Below are positions 37,065 through 46,844 of a stretch of 64,000 nucleotides of DNA, one piece after another (positions within the stretch are counted from its first letter, which is position 1; each line of letters opens with the position of its first letter). Made by a program: the position numbers and the translations under genes. Origin of the DNA: Lysinibacillus composti (GTDB taxonomy: Bacteria; Bacillota; Bacilli; Bacillales_A; Planococcaceae); assembly GCF_016908465.1 (NCBI RefSeq), contig NZ_JAFBDY010000013.1:48140-112139 (forward strand), read 5' to 3'. Below the pieces are notes generated by a model, which worked only from the letters and a program-made list of their open reading frames with translations, did no database searches and was not told the DNA's origin.

Positions 37065-37640
37065 TTAGAATGGAAGGTCGTCTTCAGAAACTTCGATTGG
37101 ACCTTTGCTACTAGCAAACGGATCCTCATCTACACGTGTATAATTTTGCTGATTTTGAGAAGGTTGACTTTGTTGATAAGAACCACCAAATGGATCCTGA
37201 TTCATACCGCCACCAAATTGTTGATTTGGCTGACTTGTACTATAAGCAGGTTGATTTCCAGCATAGGAAGGCTGGCCTCCATATTGTTGATTCGACGAAT
37301 AAGATCCGCCACCACTCGAGTTGCGAGGTTCTAAGAATTGGACAGAATCTGCTACAATATCAGTTGTATAAACGCGTTTTCCATCCTGACCCTCAAAGCT
37401 ACCTGTTTGAATTCTGCCTTCAAGTCCAATCAAGCTTCCTTTTTTCATGAAGTTTGCTAAGTTTTCGGCCTGTTTTCTCCAAGCAATACAGCTAATGAAG
37501 TCTGCTTCACGTTCACCTTGTTGGTTTGAAAATGTTCTATTTACAGCGACTGTAAAACGAGTCATTGGAACTCCACTTGGTGTATAACGAAGCTCTGGGT
37601 CTTTCGTAAGTCTTCCCACTAGTACGACACGGTTTATCAT
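37065..37640 (-). CDS. ssb: Single-stranded DNA-binding protein SSB
   Basis: A 191-residue SSB. The N-terminal OB fold ([20 protein letters not shown], residues 2-110) is followed by a flexible Gly/Gln/Ser-rich linker and the acidic interaction tip (EVSEDDLPF) that recruits replication and repair proteins. The ATG at 37640 is used rather than a TTG three codons upstream; GGAGG is nine bases before it. Placement between rpsF and rpsR is conserved. Confidence 0.97.
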   Translation of the reverse strand: MINRVVLVGRLTKDPELRYTPSGVPMTRFTVAVNRTFSNQQGEREADFISCIAWRKQAENLANFMKKGSLIGLEGRIQTGSFEGQDGKRVYTTDIVADSVQFLEPRNSSGGGSYSSNQQYGGQPSYAGNQPAYSTSQPNQQFGGGMNQDPFGGSYQQSQPSQNQQNYTRVDEDPFASSKGPIEVSEDDLPF

Positions 37641-37684
37641 CAAATGCAACCTCCTTCTACAGCATTTAGTTCAAAAATTAGTTA

Positions 37685-37975
37685 TTATTTTTCTTCTTCA
37701 CGAATAGCAATGTGACGAATAATATCTTCGCTGATGTTTGCTAAACGAGTGTACTCATCGATTGCATTTGTATCAGCGTTTACTTTCACGATTTGGTAGA
37801 AACCTTCGCGGAAGTCGTTGATTTCGTAAGCTAAGCGGCGTTTGCCCCACTCTTTTGCTTCGATGATTTCTGCACCATTTGAAGTTAAGATTTCGTTAAA
37901 GCGTTCAACTAAAGCTTTTTTCGCATCTTCTTCAATGTTTGGGCGTACAATGTACATTAACTCATACTTTTTCAT
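37685..37975 (-). CDS. rpsF: 30S ribosomal protein S6
   Basis: A 96-residue S6 ([20 protein letters not shown], then [23 protein letters not shown]). It forms the S6:S18 heterodimer on the 30S platform and heads the rpsF-ssb-rpsR operon. GGAGG lies upstream of the ATG. Confidence 0.98.
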   Translation of the reverse strand: MKKYELMYIVRPNIEEDAKKALVERFNEILTSNGAEIIEAKEWGKRRLAYEINDFREGFYQIVKVNADTNAIDEYTRLANISEDIIRHIAIREEEK

Positions 37976-38252
37976 CTTGTTTGCACCTCCTTATGGACTT
38001 TGGCTCTCTGAATATCTTCAGGAGCAAGGAGTAAATAATTATTTATTACTCACATCAAAGAATTGTATCATACCCTTTCTTTATTTGCAACCTCATTCAC
38101 TTCCACCCTTTTCTTTATTGCTAGGTTATAATTAAGTTCATTACACTTTTGACTGATAGCGTAAAGATTTAGAGACGCCAAATGAAAATGTAATGACATT
38201 GGTCACTCCAACAATGTCAGCGTCTACTAAAAGCAAAAGGACGTGAAGAATA

Positions 38253-38810
38253 TTGTTAAACAATAACCAACCAATTGTAATAGAACTCAATATGAAGAAA
38301 ATTGCCTTTGCTAATCTTTGGTTAACTATTATTTTGTTAATTATTTTTGTAGCTTTAAATAGCTTTATTCATCAGCGATTTTCCGTATCCTTTTCTATTT
38401 GGGATCTATTTATTTTCATTGTTGGCTATGTTGTTTTAATCGTCATTCACGAGGTGTTTCATTTAATAGGCTTTATGCTCTTCGGTAAAGTTCAATTTCA
38501 GCAACTGGATTATGGATTAAATTTAAAGCTTGGTGTTGCTTATGCGACAACGATGGAGCCTTTAGAAAACCGCGCAATGAAAAAAGCGTTAATGCTTCCA
38601 TTTTGGACAACAGGTGTAGTTCCTTCTATATTAGGCTTCACTTTGGATAATTTCATACTTGTTTCTTTAGGTTCATTACTAATTGCCGGGGCCATTGGTG
38701 ATTTTTATATGTACAAAGAGCTGAGGAAATTCCCAAATGATGCATATGTTAAGGATGATCCAGAATTACCAAAGTTATATGTGTACACAAAAAAGCAGGT
38801 TGAAACGTAA
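38253..38810 (+). CDS. DUF3267 membrane protein with HExxH motif
   Basis: A 185-residue membrane protein with about four hydrophobic segments. The second segment carries HEVFH (an HExxH zinc-site pattern), typical of DUF3267, a family resembling intramembrane metalloproteases though the function is not established. The start is unclear: a TTG at 38253 is 11 bases after AAGGA, while an in-frame ATG occurs 13 codons later. Its 3' end forms one arm of the terminator shared with ychF. Confidence 0.75.
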   Translation: MLNNNQPIVIELNMKKIAFANLWLTIILLIIFVALNSFIHQRFSVSFSIWDLFIFIVGYVVLIVIHEVFHLIGFMLFGKVQFQQLDYGLNLKLGVAYATTMEPLENRAMKKALMLPFWTTGVVPSILGFTLDNFILVSLGSLLIAGAIGDFYMYKELRKFPNDAYVKDDPELPKLYVYTKKQVET

Positions 38811-38834
38811 GATTACGCTCAAACCTGCTTTTAA
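38789..38834. terminator. Bidirectional terminator between the DUF3267 gene and ychF
   Basis: AAAAGCAGGTT (38791-38801) pairs with AACCTGCTTTT (38822-38832), with an inner ACGTAA / TTACGC-type pairing. The left arm lies inside the DUF3267 coding sequence. Confidence 0.8.
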
Positions 38835-38839
38835 ATTAT

Positions 38840-39940
38840 TTATACATTAAAACGGAACAACATAACGTCCCCATCTTGTACTATATACTCTTTACCTTCT
38901 AAACGAACTTTACCAGCTTCTTTTGCAGCACTCATTGAACCGGCTTCAACAAGGTCATTATAGGAAACAGTTTCCGCGCGAATAAATCCACGTTCGAAGT
39001 CTGAATGGATCACTCCCGCACATTGAGGAGCTTTCATACCTTTACGGAACGTCCAAGCACGTACTTCTTGAACACCAGCGGTAAAGTATGTTGCCAACCC
39101 TAATAAATCATATGAAGCTCGGATTAATTGATCTAATCCAGATTCTTTAATTCCTAGCTCTTCTAAAAACATTGCTTTTTCTTCATCATTTAATTCTGAA
39201 ATTTCTTCCTCAATTTTTGCACAGATTGTAATTACTTGTGCTCCTTCAGCAGCCGCATATTCACGAACTTGTTTCACATATTCATTTTCGTCTGCTTCCG
39301 CCACTTCATCTTCTGATACATTTGCTACATAAAGCATCGGTTTAATTGTTAGAAGATGAAGGCCTTTAATTACTTTCAATTCATCATCTGACAACTCTAC
39401 AGAGCGAGCTGGCTTCTCAGCTTCTAGTGCCTCTTTTAGTTTTAATAATATCGGCTCTTCTACAAGTGCTTCTTTATCTTTTTGCTTAGCCATTTTACTT
39501 ACACGCTGAACTCGTTTTTCAACAGATTCTAAATCAGCCAATATAAGTTCTAAGTTGATTACTTCAATATCATCAATTGGATTAACTTTCCCTGATACGT
39601 GTGTAATATTGCCGTCTTCAAAGCAACGTACAACTTGGCAAATTGCATCAACTTCACGAATATGAGATAAGAACTTGTTTCCTAACCCTTCTCCTTTTGA
39701 AGCTCCTTTTACAATCCCTGCGATATCTGTAAATTCAAAAGCTGTTGGAACTGTTTTTTTTGGCTCTACTAGCTCTGTTAATTTATCTAAACGTGCATCT
39801 GGAACTTCTACTACACCAACGTTCGGATCAATTGTTGCGAATGGGTAGTTCGCGGCTAATGCTCCCGCTTTTGTAATAGCGTTAAATAATGTAGATTTCC
39901 CTACGTTTGGTAGACCTACTATGCCTGCTGTTAATGCCAA
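38840..39940 (-). CDS. ychF: Redox/translation-associated ATPase YchF (YyaF)
   Basis: A 366-residue Obg-family P-loop protein of standard length. G1 is GLPNVGKST near the N-terminus, then FTDIAGIVKGASKGEGLGNKFLSHIREVDAI is the family hallmark, followed by a coiled-coil insertion and a C-terminal TGS domain (RAWTFRKGMKAPQCAGVIHSDFERGFIRAE). YchF prefers ATP over GTP and associates with ribosomes. Confidence 0.97.
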   Translation of the reverse strand: MALTAGIVGLPNVGKSTLFNAITKAGALAANYPFATIDPNVGVVEVPDARLDKLTELVEPKKTVPTAFEFTDIAGIVKGASKGEGLGNKFLSHIREVDAICQVVRCFEDGNITHVSGKVNPIDDIEVINLELILADLESVEKRVQRVSKMAKQKDKEALVEEPILLKLKEALEAEKPARSVELSDDELKVIKGLHLLTIKPMLYVANVSEDEVAEADENEYVKQVREYAAAEGAQVITICAKIEEEISELNDEEKAMFLEELGIKESGLDQLIRASYDLLGLATYFTAGVQEVRAWTFRKGMKAPQCAGVIHSDFERGFIRAETVSYNDLVEAGSMSAAKEAGKVRLEGKEYIVQDGDVMLFRFNV

Positions 39941-40065
39941 TTATGACACAACCTTTCTCTCTAATTCGATTTACTAGTCTTTACTTTAATTTGTTTTAGA
40001 ACCATGTTAATTATATGGATTCACTACTAAAAAGTCTAATCCCCTTTTAGCATGATCTAATTGTT

Positions 40066-40269
40066 TTAAGATTCAGGATTAGCTTTTGTTATAATCTTCT
40101 TCATTTTCTTTTCAAATTCACGACGGGGAATTAGTACACTATGCCCGCAGCCTTCACATTTAATGCGGATATCTGCACCCAATCGGATGATCTTCCATGC
40201 ATTTGTGCCACAAGGGTGTTGCTTTTTCATTTCCACAACATCATTCAATTCATATGATTTTGTTTCCAT
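40066..40269 (-). CDS. DUF951 small protein (YyzM)
   Basis: A 67-residue DUF951 protein with four possible metal-binding positions: HPCG near residue 18 and CEGCGH at about 38-43. YyzM-like proteins occupy the same place before ychF in many Firmicutes; function is unknown, perhaps a small nucleic-acid or metal-binding protein. Its start overlaps the mscS stop by one base. Confidence 0.9.
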   Translation of the reverse strand: METKSYELNDVVEMKKQHPCGTNAWKIIRLGADIRIKCEGCGHSVLIPRREFEKKMKKIITKANPES

Positions 40270-41198
40270 TACGCTTCATTTCCTCCCGATTCTGTACTAC
40301 CTCGATCATATAACATCATTTTTGGATATGCCATTGGAATTCCATTTTTATCTAATAAATCTTTTACATCACGTCTGATCACACGAGCAATACCGTAATG
40401 TTGAAGAGGTTTAGTTTCAGCGATGATGCGAATTGTTACTTCTGTACCTACAACATTTTGGACACCTAAAAATGTAGGAACATTAATTAGCTCCTCAAAC
40501 CGCTCAGGTAATGTCTTTAAATAATCGGTAACTAGATTTTCAACCTTTTCTATATCTGCATCAATTCCTACCTGCATATCGATAATCGCTTTTGAATTGT
40601 TTACGGAGTAGTTGATAACATCAGTTATTAATCCATTTGGAATAATATACTGTTCACCAGTAGATCCTATAATTTTTGTAGTACGTAGTCCAATTTCCAC
40701 AACTGTCCCTTCGGCTGCATTTAGTCGGATATAATCCCCTACACCAAACTGGTCTTCTAATATAATAAAGAACCCTGTAATAACATCCTTTACTAAACTT
40801 TGAGCCCCAAAACCAATGGCTAACCCTGCAATTCCTGCCCCCGCAAGTAACCCCATTACTTGAATTTTCAAGGCTGATAAGATTGCTATAATGGCTGAGA
40901 AATAAACCACATAGGATAAAACACTATGTAATAACTTAACAATGGTTCTCGAACGTCTTTCCGACTGGTTAATTGGAGTCTTCATTCTTAAATTAAAAAT
41001 TCGTGTAATAAGTTTTTTTCCAATTAATATAACTAAGTAAGACACAATAATGATTGCTGTAATTTTTATAGAAGCAACCATTACAAAATCCCATAATTCT
41101 TGACTACTTAAATAATTCCAAATCCTCTCCGAAACTCTTGCTAATCCTTTTACATCACTAACTTCCGCTACATCTTCCATAATATTTTCCTGGGCCAT
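40269..41198 (-). CDS. MscS-family small-conductance mechanosensitive channel
   Basis: A 309-residue MscS homologue with three N-terminal membrane helices. The pore-lining TM3 has the Gly/Ala pattern GLLAGAGIAGLAIGFGAQSLVKD (about 115-140), followed by the beta domain (VGDYIRLNAAEGTVVEIGLRTT) and an alpha/beta C-terminal domain. It releases solutes on hypo-osmotic shock. It lies directly upstream of the DUF951 and ychF genes, a conserved Bacillales arrangement. Confidence 0.93.
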   Translation of the reverse strand: MAQENIMEDVAEVSDVKGLARVSERIWNYLSSQELWDFVMVASIKITAIIIVSYLVILIGKKLITRIFNLRMKTPINQSERRSRTIVKLLHSVLSYVVYFSAIIAILSALKIQVMGLLAGAGIAGLAIGFGAQSLVKDVITGFFIILEDQFGVGDYIRLNAAEGTVVEIGLRTTKIIGSTGEQYIIPNGLITDVINYSVNNSKAIIDMQVGIDADIEKVENLVTDYLKTLPERFEELINVPTFLGVQNVVGTEVTIRIIAETKPLQHYGIARVIRRDVKDLLDKNGIPMAYPKMMLYDRGSTESGGNEA

Positions 41199-41310
41199 TT
41201 TACCACCTCTTGTATAAAAAACTATTAGATTGAATATCCTTAATCATATAACCCATATTTACCATAAAAAACACATTATTACCATTTTAAAAAGGAAAGT
41301 GGGACATCCA

Positions 41311-41940
41311 ATGATGAATAAAATCCAAATGCTAAAATCACATGTCCACTATGAGCAAACCGGAGCTGTATGGCGCTTAAGTGATTTATTTCTTGAACAT
41401 ATTCCTTTTGACCATGAACATCTCATTTTCTGTTGTATTGGTACTGACCGTTCTACTGGAGACGCCCTTGGGCCATTAACAGGTAGCTTTTTAAAAAGCT
41501 ATCACTCGTTCCCATTTGACGTCATTGGCACACTTGAAGATCCATTACATGCTGTCAATTTACCATCCACAGTAGAGAAAATTCAACAATTACCTACTAC
41601 TCCATATGTGGTTGCAATCGATGCATGTTTAGGATCCGAGAAAAATATTGGTCATATTCTTGTCCATGAAGGGCCCCTTTTACCTGGGAAGGCAGTAAAA
41701 AAAGAGCTCCCTCCCATTGGTGATATTTCTATTAAAGGGGTTGTAAATGTTGGTGGTTTTATGGAAATGCTTGTGTTACAAAACACTCGTTTAAACGTAA
41801 CCTATTCCATGAGTAATAAAATTGCCCGTGCATTATTACTTGCTCATCAACGTCATTTATTGAAAGTAAAAAATGATCGCAACGATGATTCCTACAACTC
41901 CGATTCCAGGCAACAGATTGGCTACTCGAATTTTAGTTAA
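41311..41940 (+). CDS. yyaC: Sporulation-associated protein YyaC
   Basis: A 209-residue YyaC protein, related in fold to the germination protease/HyaD group (CIGTDRSTGDALGPL, VVAIDACLGS, GDISIKGVVNVGGFMEMLVLQNTRL). It is expressed in spore development in B. subtilis; its exact reaction is unknown. The ATG at 41311 follows GGAAAGTGGG; the longer frame from 41230 lacks a binding site. The last 84 bases overlap the convergent DUF554 gene. Its presence points to a spore former. Confidence 0.88.
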   Translation: MMNKIQMLKSHVHYEQTGAVWRLSDLFLEHIPFDHEHLIFCCIGTDRSTGDALGPLTGSFLKSYHSFPFDVIGTLEDPLHAVNLPSTVEKIQQLPTTPYVVAIDACLGSEKNIGHILVHEGPLLPGKAVKKELPPIGDISIKGVVNVGGFMEMLVLQNTRLNVTYSMSNKIARALLLAHQRHLLKVKNDRNDDSYNSDSRQQIGYSNFS

Positions 41941-42564
41941 TCCTGTGATGTTCAATCCAATAGCCAAAATCATGACGCCCCCTGTTGCCGTCATTTCTTT
42001 TATAAACATATCTAACGCTGCTTCCGGTATGTATGCACTGATTACTCCAGAAAAGATTGCTATAATTGCCTGATATAAAAATACCGGAAATGCAGATAGT
42101 AAGACACCAATACCAAGAGTCGATGATAATACAATTGCTGTAAATCCATCGATAATCCCCTTTGTAATCAGAACATCATGATCATTTCTTAATCCACTAT
42201 CAAGTGCACCGATAATTGCCATCGAGCCAATTAAAAATATAAGTGTGGCAGTTACAAATCCTTCCGCAATATTACTATCTGATTTCTTCTTTCTAAATTT
42301 AGATTCAATCCATTTCCCTAGACGATTTAATTGCTTATCTAAGTCTATCCATTCACCAATGACAGCCCCTACAACAAGACTGACAACAATTATTATAAAA
42401 TTACTACTTTCAAACCCCATTTGAATCCCAAGTAGAGCAACAGCTAATCCTATAATAGATAATACTGTGTTTTTCATTGTTTCAGGTATGTTTTGAAAAA
42501 AACGACCAATAATTGCTCCTAAAATTATTAATACTGCATTAATAATGGAACCTAATAACACCAT
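41857..42564 (-). CDS. DUF554 membrane protein (YqgA/YdfK family)
   Basis: A 235-residue integral membrane protein with seven or so hydrophobic segments and the DUF554 pattern (NAVLIILGAIIGRF, GLAVALLGIQMGF, GLRNDHDVLITKGIIDGFTAI, ATGGVMILAIGLNI). Function is unknown; the family is widespread near parAB in Bacillales. Its C-terminal coding sequence is antisense to the end of yyaC. Confidence 0.9.
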   Translation of the reverse strand: MVLLGSIINAVLIILGAIIGRFFQNIPETMKNTVLSIIGLAVALLGIQMGFESSNFIIIVVSLVVGAVIGEWIDLDKQLNRLGKWIESKFRKKKSDSNIAEGFVTATLIFLIGSMAIIGALDSGLRNDHDVLITKGIIDGFTAIVLSSTLGIGVLLSAFPVFLYQAIIAIFSGVISAYIPEAALDMFIKEMTATGGVMILAIGLNITGLTKIRVANLLPGIGVVGIIVAIIFYFQ

Positions 42565-42659
42565 GATTTTACCCCTTCCATTAATTACATCTCAACGTAG
42601 TCGAATCTGATTAGTACTTTTGGGTAGAATGCGCTAAGATTCCAACTTATTGACCATAC

Positions 42660-42689
42660 AAAAATCGAGCGCCTAGATATTGGCGCTCG
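42660..42689 (-). terminator. Terminator of parAB
   Basis: A perfect eight-pair stem CGAGCGCC / GGCGCTCG is followed by five T residues on the minus strand. Confidence 0.85.
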
Positions 42690-42697
42690 TTCATGAT

Positions 42698-43549
42698 TTA
42701 TTCCTGTTCTAAACTTAGAATTTCTAAGATTCGTTCTAAATCATCCTCAGAATAAAATTCAATTTCAATTTTACCCTTGTTTTTATTTTTCCTAATTTGA
42801 ACATTTGTACCGAAGTATTCACGTAGTTGTGTTTCCTTTGCTTCTACGAAAATATCTTTATTTTTCTTCGTTTCACGTGGAACATCTTCATTCAGTTGTT
42901 TAATTAAAGTTTCTAATTGTCGAACATTTAAGGATTGATTCACTACTTTACTTGCAACTTCAGGAATTCTCCTTTTATTTTTCAATCCCAAAAGTGTTCG
43001 TCCGTGCCCCATTGATAGAAGTCCATCATTTACTAATTTGCGCACTTCTTCCGGCAGTTGCAGTAATCGGATATGGTTTGTAATATGTGGTCGGCTCTTA
43101 CCTAAACGTTTTGCTAAATCTTCCTGTGTAAAGTGTAATTTTTCAATGAGACTTTGGTATGCTTCAGCTTCTTCGATTGGTGTTAAATCTTCTCGTTGAA
43201 GGTTTTCTAAAATTGCAAGCTCCATCATTTGTTCTTCTGTTAACTCTTTAACAATGGCTGGAATTTCATTCAACCCTGCAATTTTTGAAGCACGGAAACG
43301 TCTTTCACCTACAACGATCTCATACTTCTTTCCCTTTTTTCTGACGACAATAGGTTGAATAATGCCATGTTCTTGAATGGATTGTGCTAATTCTTCAATT
43401 GTTTCGTCATCGAAAATTTTCCTTGGTTGAAAAGGATTCGTGACTAACAATTCTAATTGAATTTTTTCAATTGCTTCATCACTTTGCAAGGTTTCAATAG
43501 TTTGAGTCGGAAATAACGCATCGAGTCCTTTACCTAAACCTCTAGCCAT
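42698..43549 (-). CDS. parB: Chromosome-partitioning protein ParB (Spo0J)
   Basis: A 283-residue CTP-dependent DNA clamp. Its N-terminus MARGLGKGLDALFP, the CTP-binding/nuclease-like domain (NPFQPRKIFD...GERRFRASK), the helix-turn-helix (TQEDLAKRLGKSRPHITNHIRLL) and the C-terminal dimer domain are all recognisable. It loads at parS, spreads and recruits SMC. Its own gene contains a parS site. It overlaps parA by eight bases. Confidence 0.97.
   Translation of the reverse strand: MARGLGKGLDALFPTQTIETLQSDEAIEKIQLELLVTNPFQPRKIFDDETIEELAQSIQEHGIIQPIVVRKKGKKYEIVVGERRFRASKIAGLNEIPAIVKELTEEQMMELAILENLQREDLTPIEEAEAYQSLIEKLHFTQEDLAKRLGKSRPHITNHIRLLQLPEEVRKLVNDGLLSMGHGRTLLGLKNKRRIPEVASKVVNQSLNVRQLETLIKQLNEDVPRETKKNKDIFVEAKETQLREYFGTNVQIRKNKNKGKIEIEFYSEDDLERILEILSLEQE
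42869..42884. promoter_or_regulatory. parS site inside parB
   Basis: On the minus strand TGTTCCACGTGAAACG differs from the parS consensus TGTTNCACGTGAAACA only in the last base. An intragenic parS in spo0J is known in B. subtilis. Confidence 0.85.
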
Positions 43550-44303
43550 TCTTAATCACTTCCCTTGCTAATTCTAAATATACTTCCGCACCACGGGATT
43601 TTGGATCATAAATGATAATCGGCTCTCCATGGCTTGGCGCTTCACTCAAACGTACATTACGCGGGATAATTGTTTTATACACTTTATCTTGGAAATATTT
43701 CTTTACTTCCTCAATTACTTGAATCCCTAAATTTGTTCTAGCATCAAGCATAGTTAACAATACACCATCAATATATAAGCCCTGATTTAAATGTTTTTGA
43801 ACAAGTCGAACTGTTGATAATAGTTGACTTAACCCTTCAAGTGCATAGTACTCACATTGAACAGGGATAATGACTGCATCTGCAGCTGTGAGTGCATTAA
43901 TTGTAAGTAAACCTAAAGAAGGTGGACAATCTATAATAATATAATCAAATTGATCTTTGACTTCTTGTAAAGCGTGTTTCAAACGAACCTCACGAGAAAT
44001 TGTTGAAACTAGTTCAATCTCTGCTCCTGCCAAAGATATTGTTGCTGGGATTACAGTTAAATTCTCTACTTTAGATTGTTGTAATACATTTTCAACTTCT
44101 TCATCATCAATTAATACATCATAAATACAACTATGAATTTCACCTTTATTTACCCCAACACCGCTAGTAGCATTTCCTTGTGGATCAATATCTATCAACA
44201 ATACCTTTTTTCCTAAATAAGCAAGGCAAGCACTTAAATTAACAGATGTTGTTGTTTTACCTACGCCACCTTTTTGGTTAGTGATTGCTATAATTCTTCC
44301 CAA
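43542..44303 (-). CDS. parA: Chromosome-partitioning ATPase ParA (Soj)
   Basis: A 253-residue deviant-Walker ATPase (KGGVGKTTTSVNLSACLA, IDIDPQGNATSG, IIDCPPSLGLLTINAL). With ParB it governs origin segregation and, as Soj, regulates DnaA. The best start is a TTG at 44301-44303 giving MGRIIAITNQ, six bases after AGGTG; a GTG three codons earlier overlaps the binding site. A possible promoter (TTGTTA-N18-TATAAC, 44404-44433) lies upstream. Confidence 0.96.
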   Translation of the reverse strand: MGRIIAITNQKGGVGKTTTSVNLSACLAYLGKKVLLIDIDPQGNATSGVGVNKGEIHSCIYDVLIDDEEVENVLQQSKVENLTVIPATISLAGAEIELVSTISREVRLKHALQEVKDQFDYIIIDCPPSLGLLTINALTAADAVIIPVQCEYYALEGLSQLLSTVRLVQKHLNQGLYIDGVLLTMLDARTNLGIQVIEEVKKYFQDKVYKTIIPRNVRLSEAPSHGEPIIIYDPKSRGAEVYLELAREVIKNG

Positions 44304-44609
44304 TCGTAGCACCTGCTTTCATCCATCTGATTATCTAAAAAGTTTGAAAAGTGACAAAAATAATCTATGTAATAGACTTTAAATCTAAATTTATCTCTAT
44401 TTAGTTATAGAATTATTTCTTTCATTTTAACAAATTTAAGTTAGAGTTGTGTTTATTTCATTAATATATTTCTTTTTTTTTTTGCAAAAAAAAAAGAGAA
44501 CTGACTTAAGTAGAAGTCATCGCTCTCTTTTTTGTATTCATGAATCGTAATTATTTTGTTATGTTGAAGCCAGATGAAAGTATGTATTAATACTTTTTTG
44601 GCGAATTTA
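44304..44609. other. parA-noc intergenic region
   Basis: The 306 bases hold a candidate parA promoter (44404-44433, minus) and the noc terminator (44484-44533). The rest is AT-rich with nothing recognisable. Confidence 0.6.
44484..44533 (-). terminator. Terminator after noc
   Basis: Outer AAGAGAG/CTCTCTT-like pairing and inner TGACTT / AAGTCA arms, with long A/T runs on both sides. Confidence 0.8.
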
Positions 44610-45500
44610 TTACTTTTTCTTAGGAATTTTCACAGTGATCTGGTAGTACTCCTCTGTGTCTTCCTCTTCTGTTTTTACTTGTATACCACTTTTAGTAACC
44701 ATTGATAAGGATTGTCTAATTGTATTTAAAGCAATACGTACATCTTTACTAATTGCTTTACGTTGTGGTTTAGTCTTTTTCTCTTTTTCTTGTGGATGTA
44801 ATAGTTGTTGAATATGTTCTTCTAATTGTCTAACATTCCAATCGTTCTCTCTAACCATATTAACAAGTTCAGCTTGAACAGCCTCATCTTTTACAGCGAT
44901 TAACGCGCGAGCATGACGTTCAGAAATTTCCCTTTTTAGGATAGCTTCTTGCACATTTTGAGGAAGCTTAAGTAAGCGGAGTTTATTCGCAACTGTTGAT
45001 TGCCCTTTTCCTAAACGTTGAGCAAGTGCTTCTTGTGTAAGTGAATGAAGCTCTAACAATTGTTGATAAGCTAATGCTTCTTCAATTGCAGTTAATTCCT
45101 CACGTTGAAGGTTTTCAATTAACGCAATAGATGCAGTTTCTTTATCACTTAAGTCACGCACAATTGCCGGCACTTCAGTCCAATCTAATTTTTTCATCGC
45201 ACGGTATCGTCGCTCACCAGCAATAATCTCATAACGATCATCATCAAAACGACGTATTACAATTGGTTGGATTACACCGTGTGTATGAATTGTTCTTGAT
45301 AATTCTTCAATTTTTTCTTCATCAAAAACTGTACGAGGTTGGAATCGATTGGGAATGATTTTATCGATTGGAATTTTCAATACTTCTTCAGTAGTTTTTA
45401 CTTGTTGCTCTTGCTCTTCTTCTACCGTTGCGGTAACTTCACTACTTACTGTTGGCTCGATTTTACCGCCTCCGAAAAAACGTGAAAAAGGACTTTTCAT
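44610..45500 (-). CDS. noc: Nucleoid occlusion protein Noc
   Basis: A 296-residue ParB paralogue. The N-terminal [12 protein letters not shown] is the membrane-targeting amphipathic helix typical of Noc, followed by the CTP-binding core ([20 protein letters not shown]...GERRYRAMK) and a helix-turn-helix ([23 protein letters not shown]). It prevents FtsZ assembly over the nucleoid. It is distinguished from ParB by the N-terminal helix and by its position between parA and rsmG. Confidence 0.95.
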   Translation of the reverse strand: MKSPFSRFFGGGKIEPTVSSEVTATVEEEQEQQVKTTEEVLKIPIDKIIPNRFQPRTVFDEEKIEELSRTIHTHGVIQPIVIRRFDDDRYEIIAGERRYRAMKKLDWTEVPAIVRDLSDKETASIALIENLQREELTAIEEALAYQQLLELHSLTQEALAQRLGKGQSTVANKLRLLKLPQNVQEAILKREISERHARALIAVKDEAVQAELVNMVRENDWNVRQLEEHIQQLLHPQEKEKKTKPQRKAISKDVRIALNTIRQSLSMVTKSGIQVKTEEEDTEEYYQITVKIPKKK

Positions 45501-45847
45501 CCAATTGGCACCACCTTTAAGAAACTATCTTGCTTTCTTATATAAAATATTATTTCGCAAACTTAGTGAAATGTATATAGTTCATTGAAAGTAAATCTAA
45601 GAAACAACTAAGATTTAAATCTATTAAAGTTGACATTAATATAAAATAGTTGCACAACGAAAGGCAAATTTATTTCAAAATATCTCTGCATTTCGTTAAG
45701 AAAATTTGTTCCATGTGAAACATTATTATCAATCTTTTTTGTCTATTATTAATAGTATAACATGCATTGATAGGAACCGCTGAACGATTGTGCATGTTTT
45801 TCTATAAGTCAATCCATCACTATTTTAGAGTTATCCCCATATATTTC
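45501..45847. other. noc-rsmG intergenic region with parS-like site
   Basis: The 347-base AT-rich gap contains the parS-like site at 45706 and a single near-match DnaA box (TTATCCCCA, 45832-45840). No ORF of note and no clear terminator after rsmG were found. Confidence 0.55.
45706..45721. promoter_or_regulatory. parS-like site between noc and rsmG
   Basis: TGTTCCATGTGAAACA matches TGTTNCACGTGAAACA except for one central C-to-T change. Confidence 0.7.
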
Positions 45848-46564
45848 CTAGGAAATCGGTGTTTTGTTTGGGACACCCGGCTTTCTTGGATATTTTTTGG
45901 GCGTTTGTTTTATTTTATCAAAAACATATAAAGTTCGTTCACTATCTTCCACTGGTAAATTATAGTAATAATCCTCTTTTAATGATGCTCCTAAAGTTGT
46001 AATTGCCTTGTTTGCATCTTTTAATTCCTCTGGGCCAGCAGCTGCTTTTAGTGCAACAAAGTATCCACCTTGTTTTACTAATGGAATACAAAGCTCTGAC
46101 AGAACAGATAGACGAGCCACTGCACGTGCTGTAACAACCTCAAACTGTTCACGATATTTTAAATTTTGACCGAATTCTTCAGCTCTTGAATGGACAAAAT
46201 TTACATTTTCTAATTTCAACTGTTCACTTAAATGATTTAAAAATGTAATACGTTTATTTAATGAGTCTACAATTGTTACATGTAAATGTGGAAAACAAAT
46301 TTTTATAGGTAAACTCGGGAAACCTGCACCGGCACCCACATCACAAATAGAGTTCACGTTGGAAAAGTCAAAATAGAAACTTGCACTAATTGAATCATAG
46401 AAATGCTTTAGATATACACCTTCTAAATCTGTAATTGCTGTTAAGTTCATTTTTTCATTCCATTCAACTAATAGTTCAAAATAAGTTTTGAACTGTGCAA
46501 TTTGTGTATCTGTTAGCTCTATTCCCTTTTCTTTTAATGCCTCAATAAATTGTTGTTCGTTCAT
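45848..46564 (-). CDS. rsmG: 16S rRNA guanine-527 N7-methyltransferase RsmG (GidB)
   Basis: A 238-residue SAM-dependent methyltransferase with motif [29 protein letters not shown] and [15 protein letters not shown], all typical of RsmG. It methylates G527 of 16S rRNA; loss gives low-level streptomycin resistance. It is encoded between mnmG and noc as usual. Confidence 0.97.
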   Translation of the reverse strand: MNEQQFIEALKEKGIELTDTQIAQFKTYFELLVEWNEKMNLTAITDLEGVYLKHFYDSISASFYFDFSNVNSICDVGAGAGFPSLPIKICFPHLHVTIVDSLNKRITFLNHLSEQLKLENVNFVHSRAEEFGQNLKYREQFEVVTARAVARLSVLSELCIPLVKQGGYFVALKAAAGPEELKDANKAITTLGASLKEDYYYNLPVEDSERTLYVFDKIKQTPKKYPRKPGVPNKTPIS

Positions 46565-46661
46565 TTTGATCTCCTTTAATTAAATCAATGGCACATTAAA
46601 CTATGTTTAATAAATGGTGAAGCTATACATCTTAGTTGATTCATATAGCAAATGGCCATAT

Positions 46662-46707
46662 ATAAAAAAGAGCGCCCGAGGTAATGATCAATATTGCTCG
46701 AACGCTT
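46662..46707 (-). terminator. Terminator of mnmG
   Basis: Ten-pair arms AGCGTTCGAG / CTCGGGCGCT (two G-U) are followed by six T residues on the minus strand. Confidence 0.8.
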
Positions 46708-46754
46708 ATATCTAATGTGCCTTTGCGTAATTGTGTACAATAGTTGCACGTCTT

Positions 46755-46844
46755 TCAATGGCTTGGGCCAACAAACCTATTTGCGACAATACCTGCAAAG
46801 AACAGAATTCGCTCCCAATGAATTGGTTGTTTCTTATGTTTCAT
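46755..46844 (-). CDS. Possible 29-residue peptide or gene remnant
   Basis: An ATG-initiated minus-strand ORF encodes a peptide beginning MKHKKQPIHWERILFFAGIV. It has a basic start and a hydrophobic middle like a small membrane peptide, but no good ribosome binding site. I do not recognise it; it may be a decayed gene. Confidence 0.25.
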   Translation of the reverse strand: MKHKKQPIHWERILFFAGIVANRFVGPSH

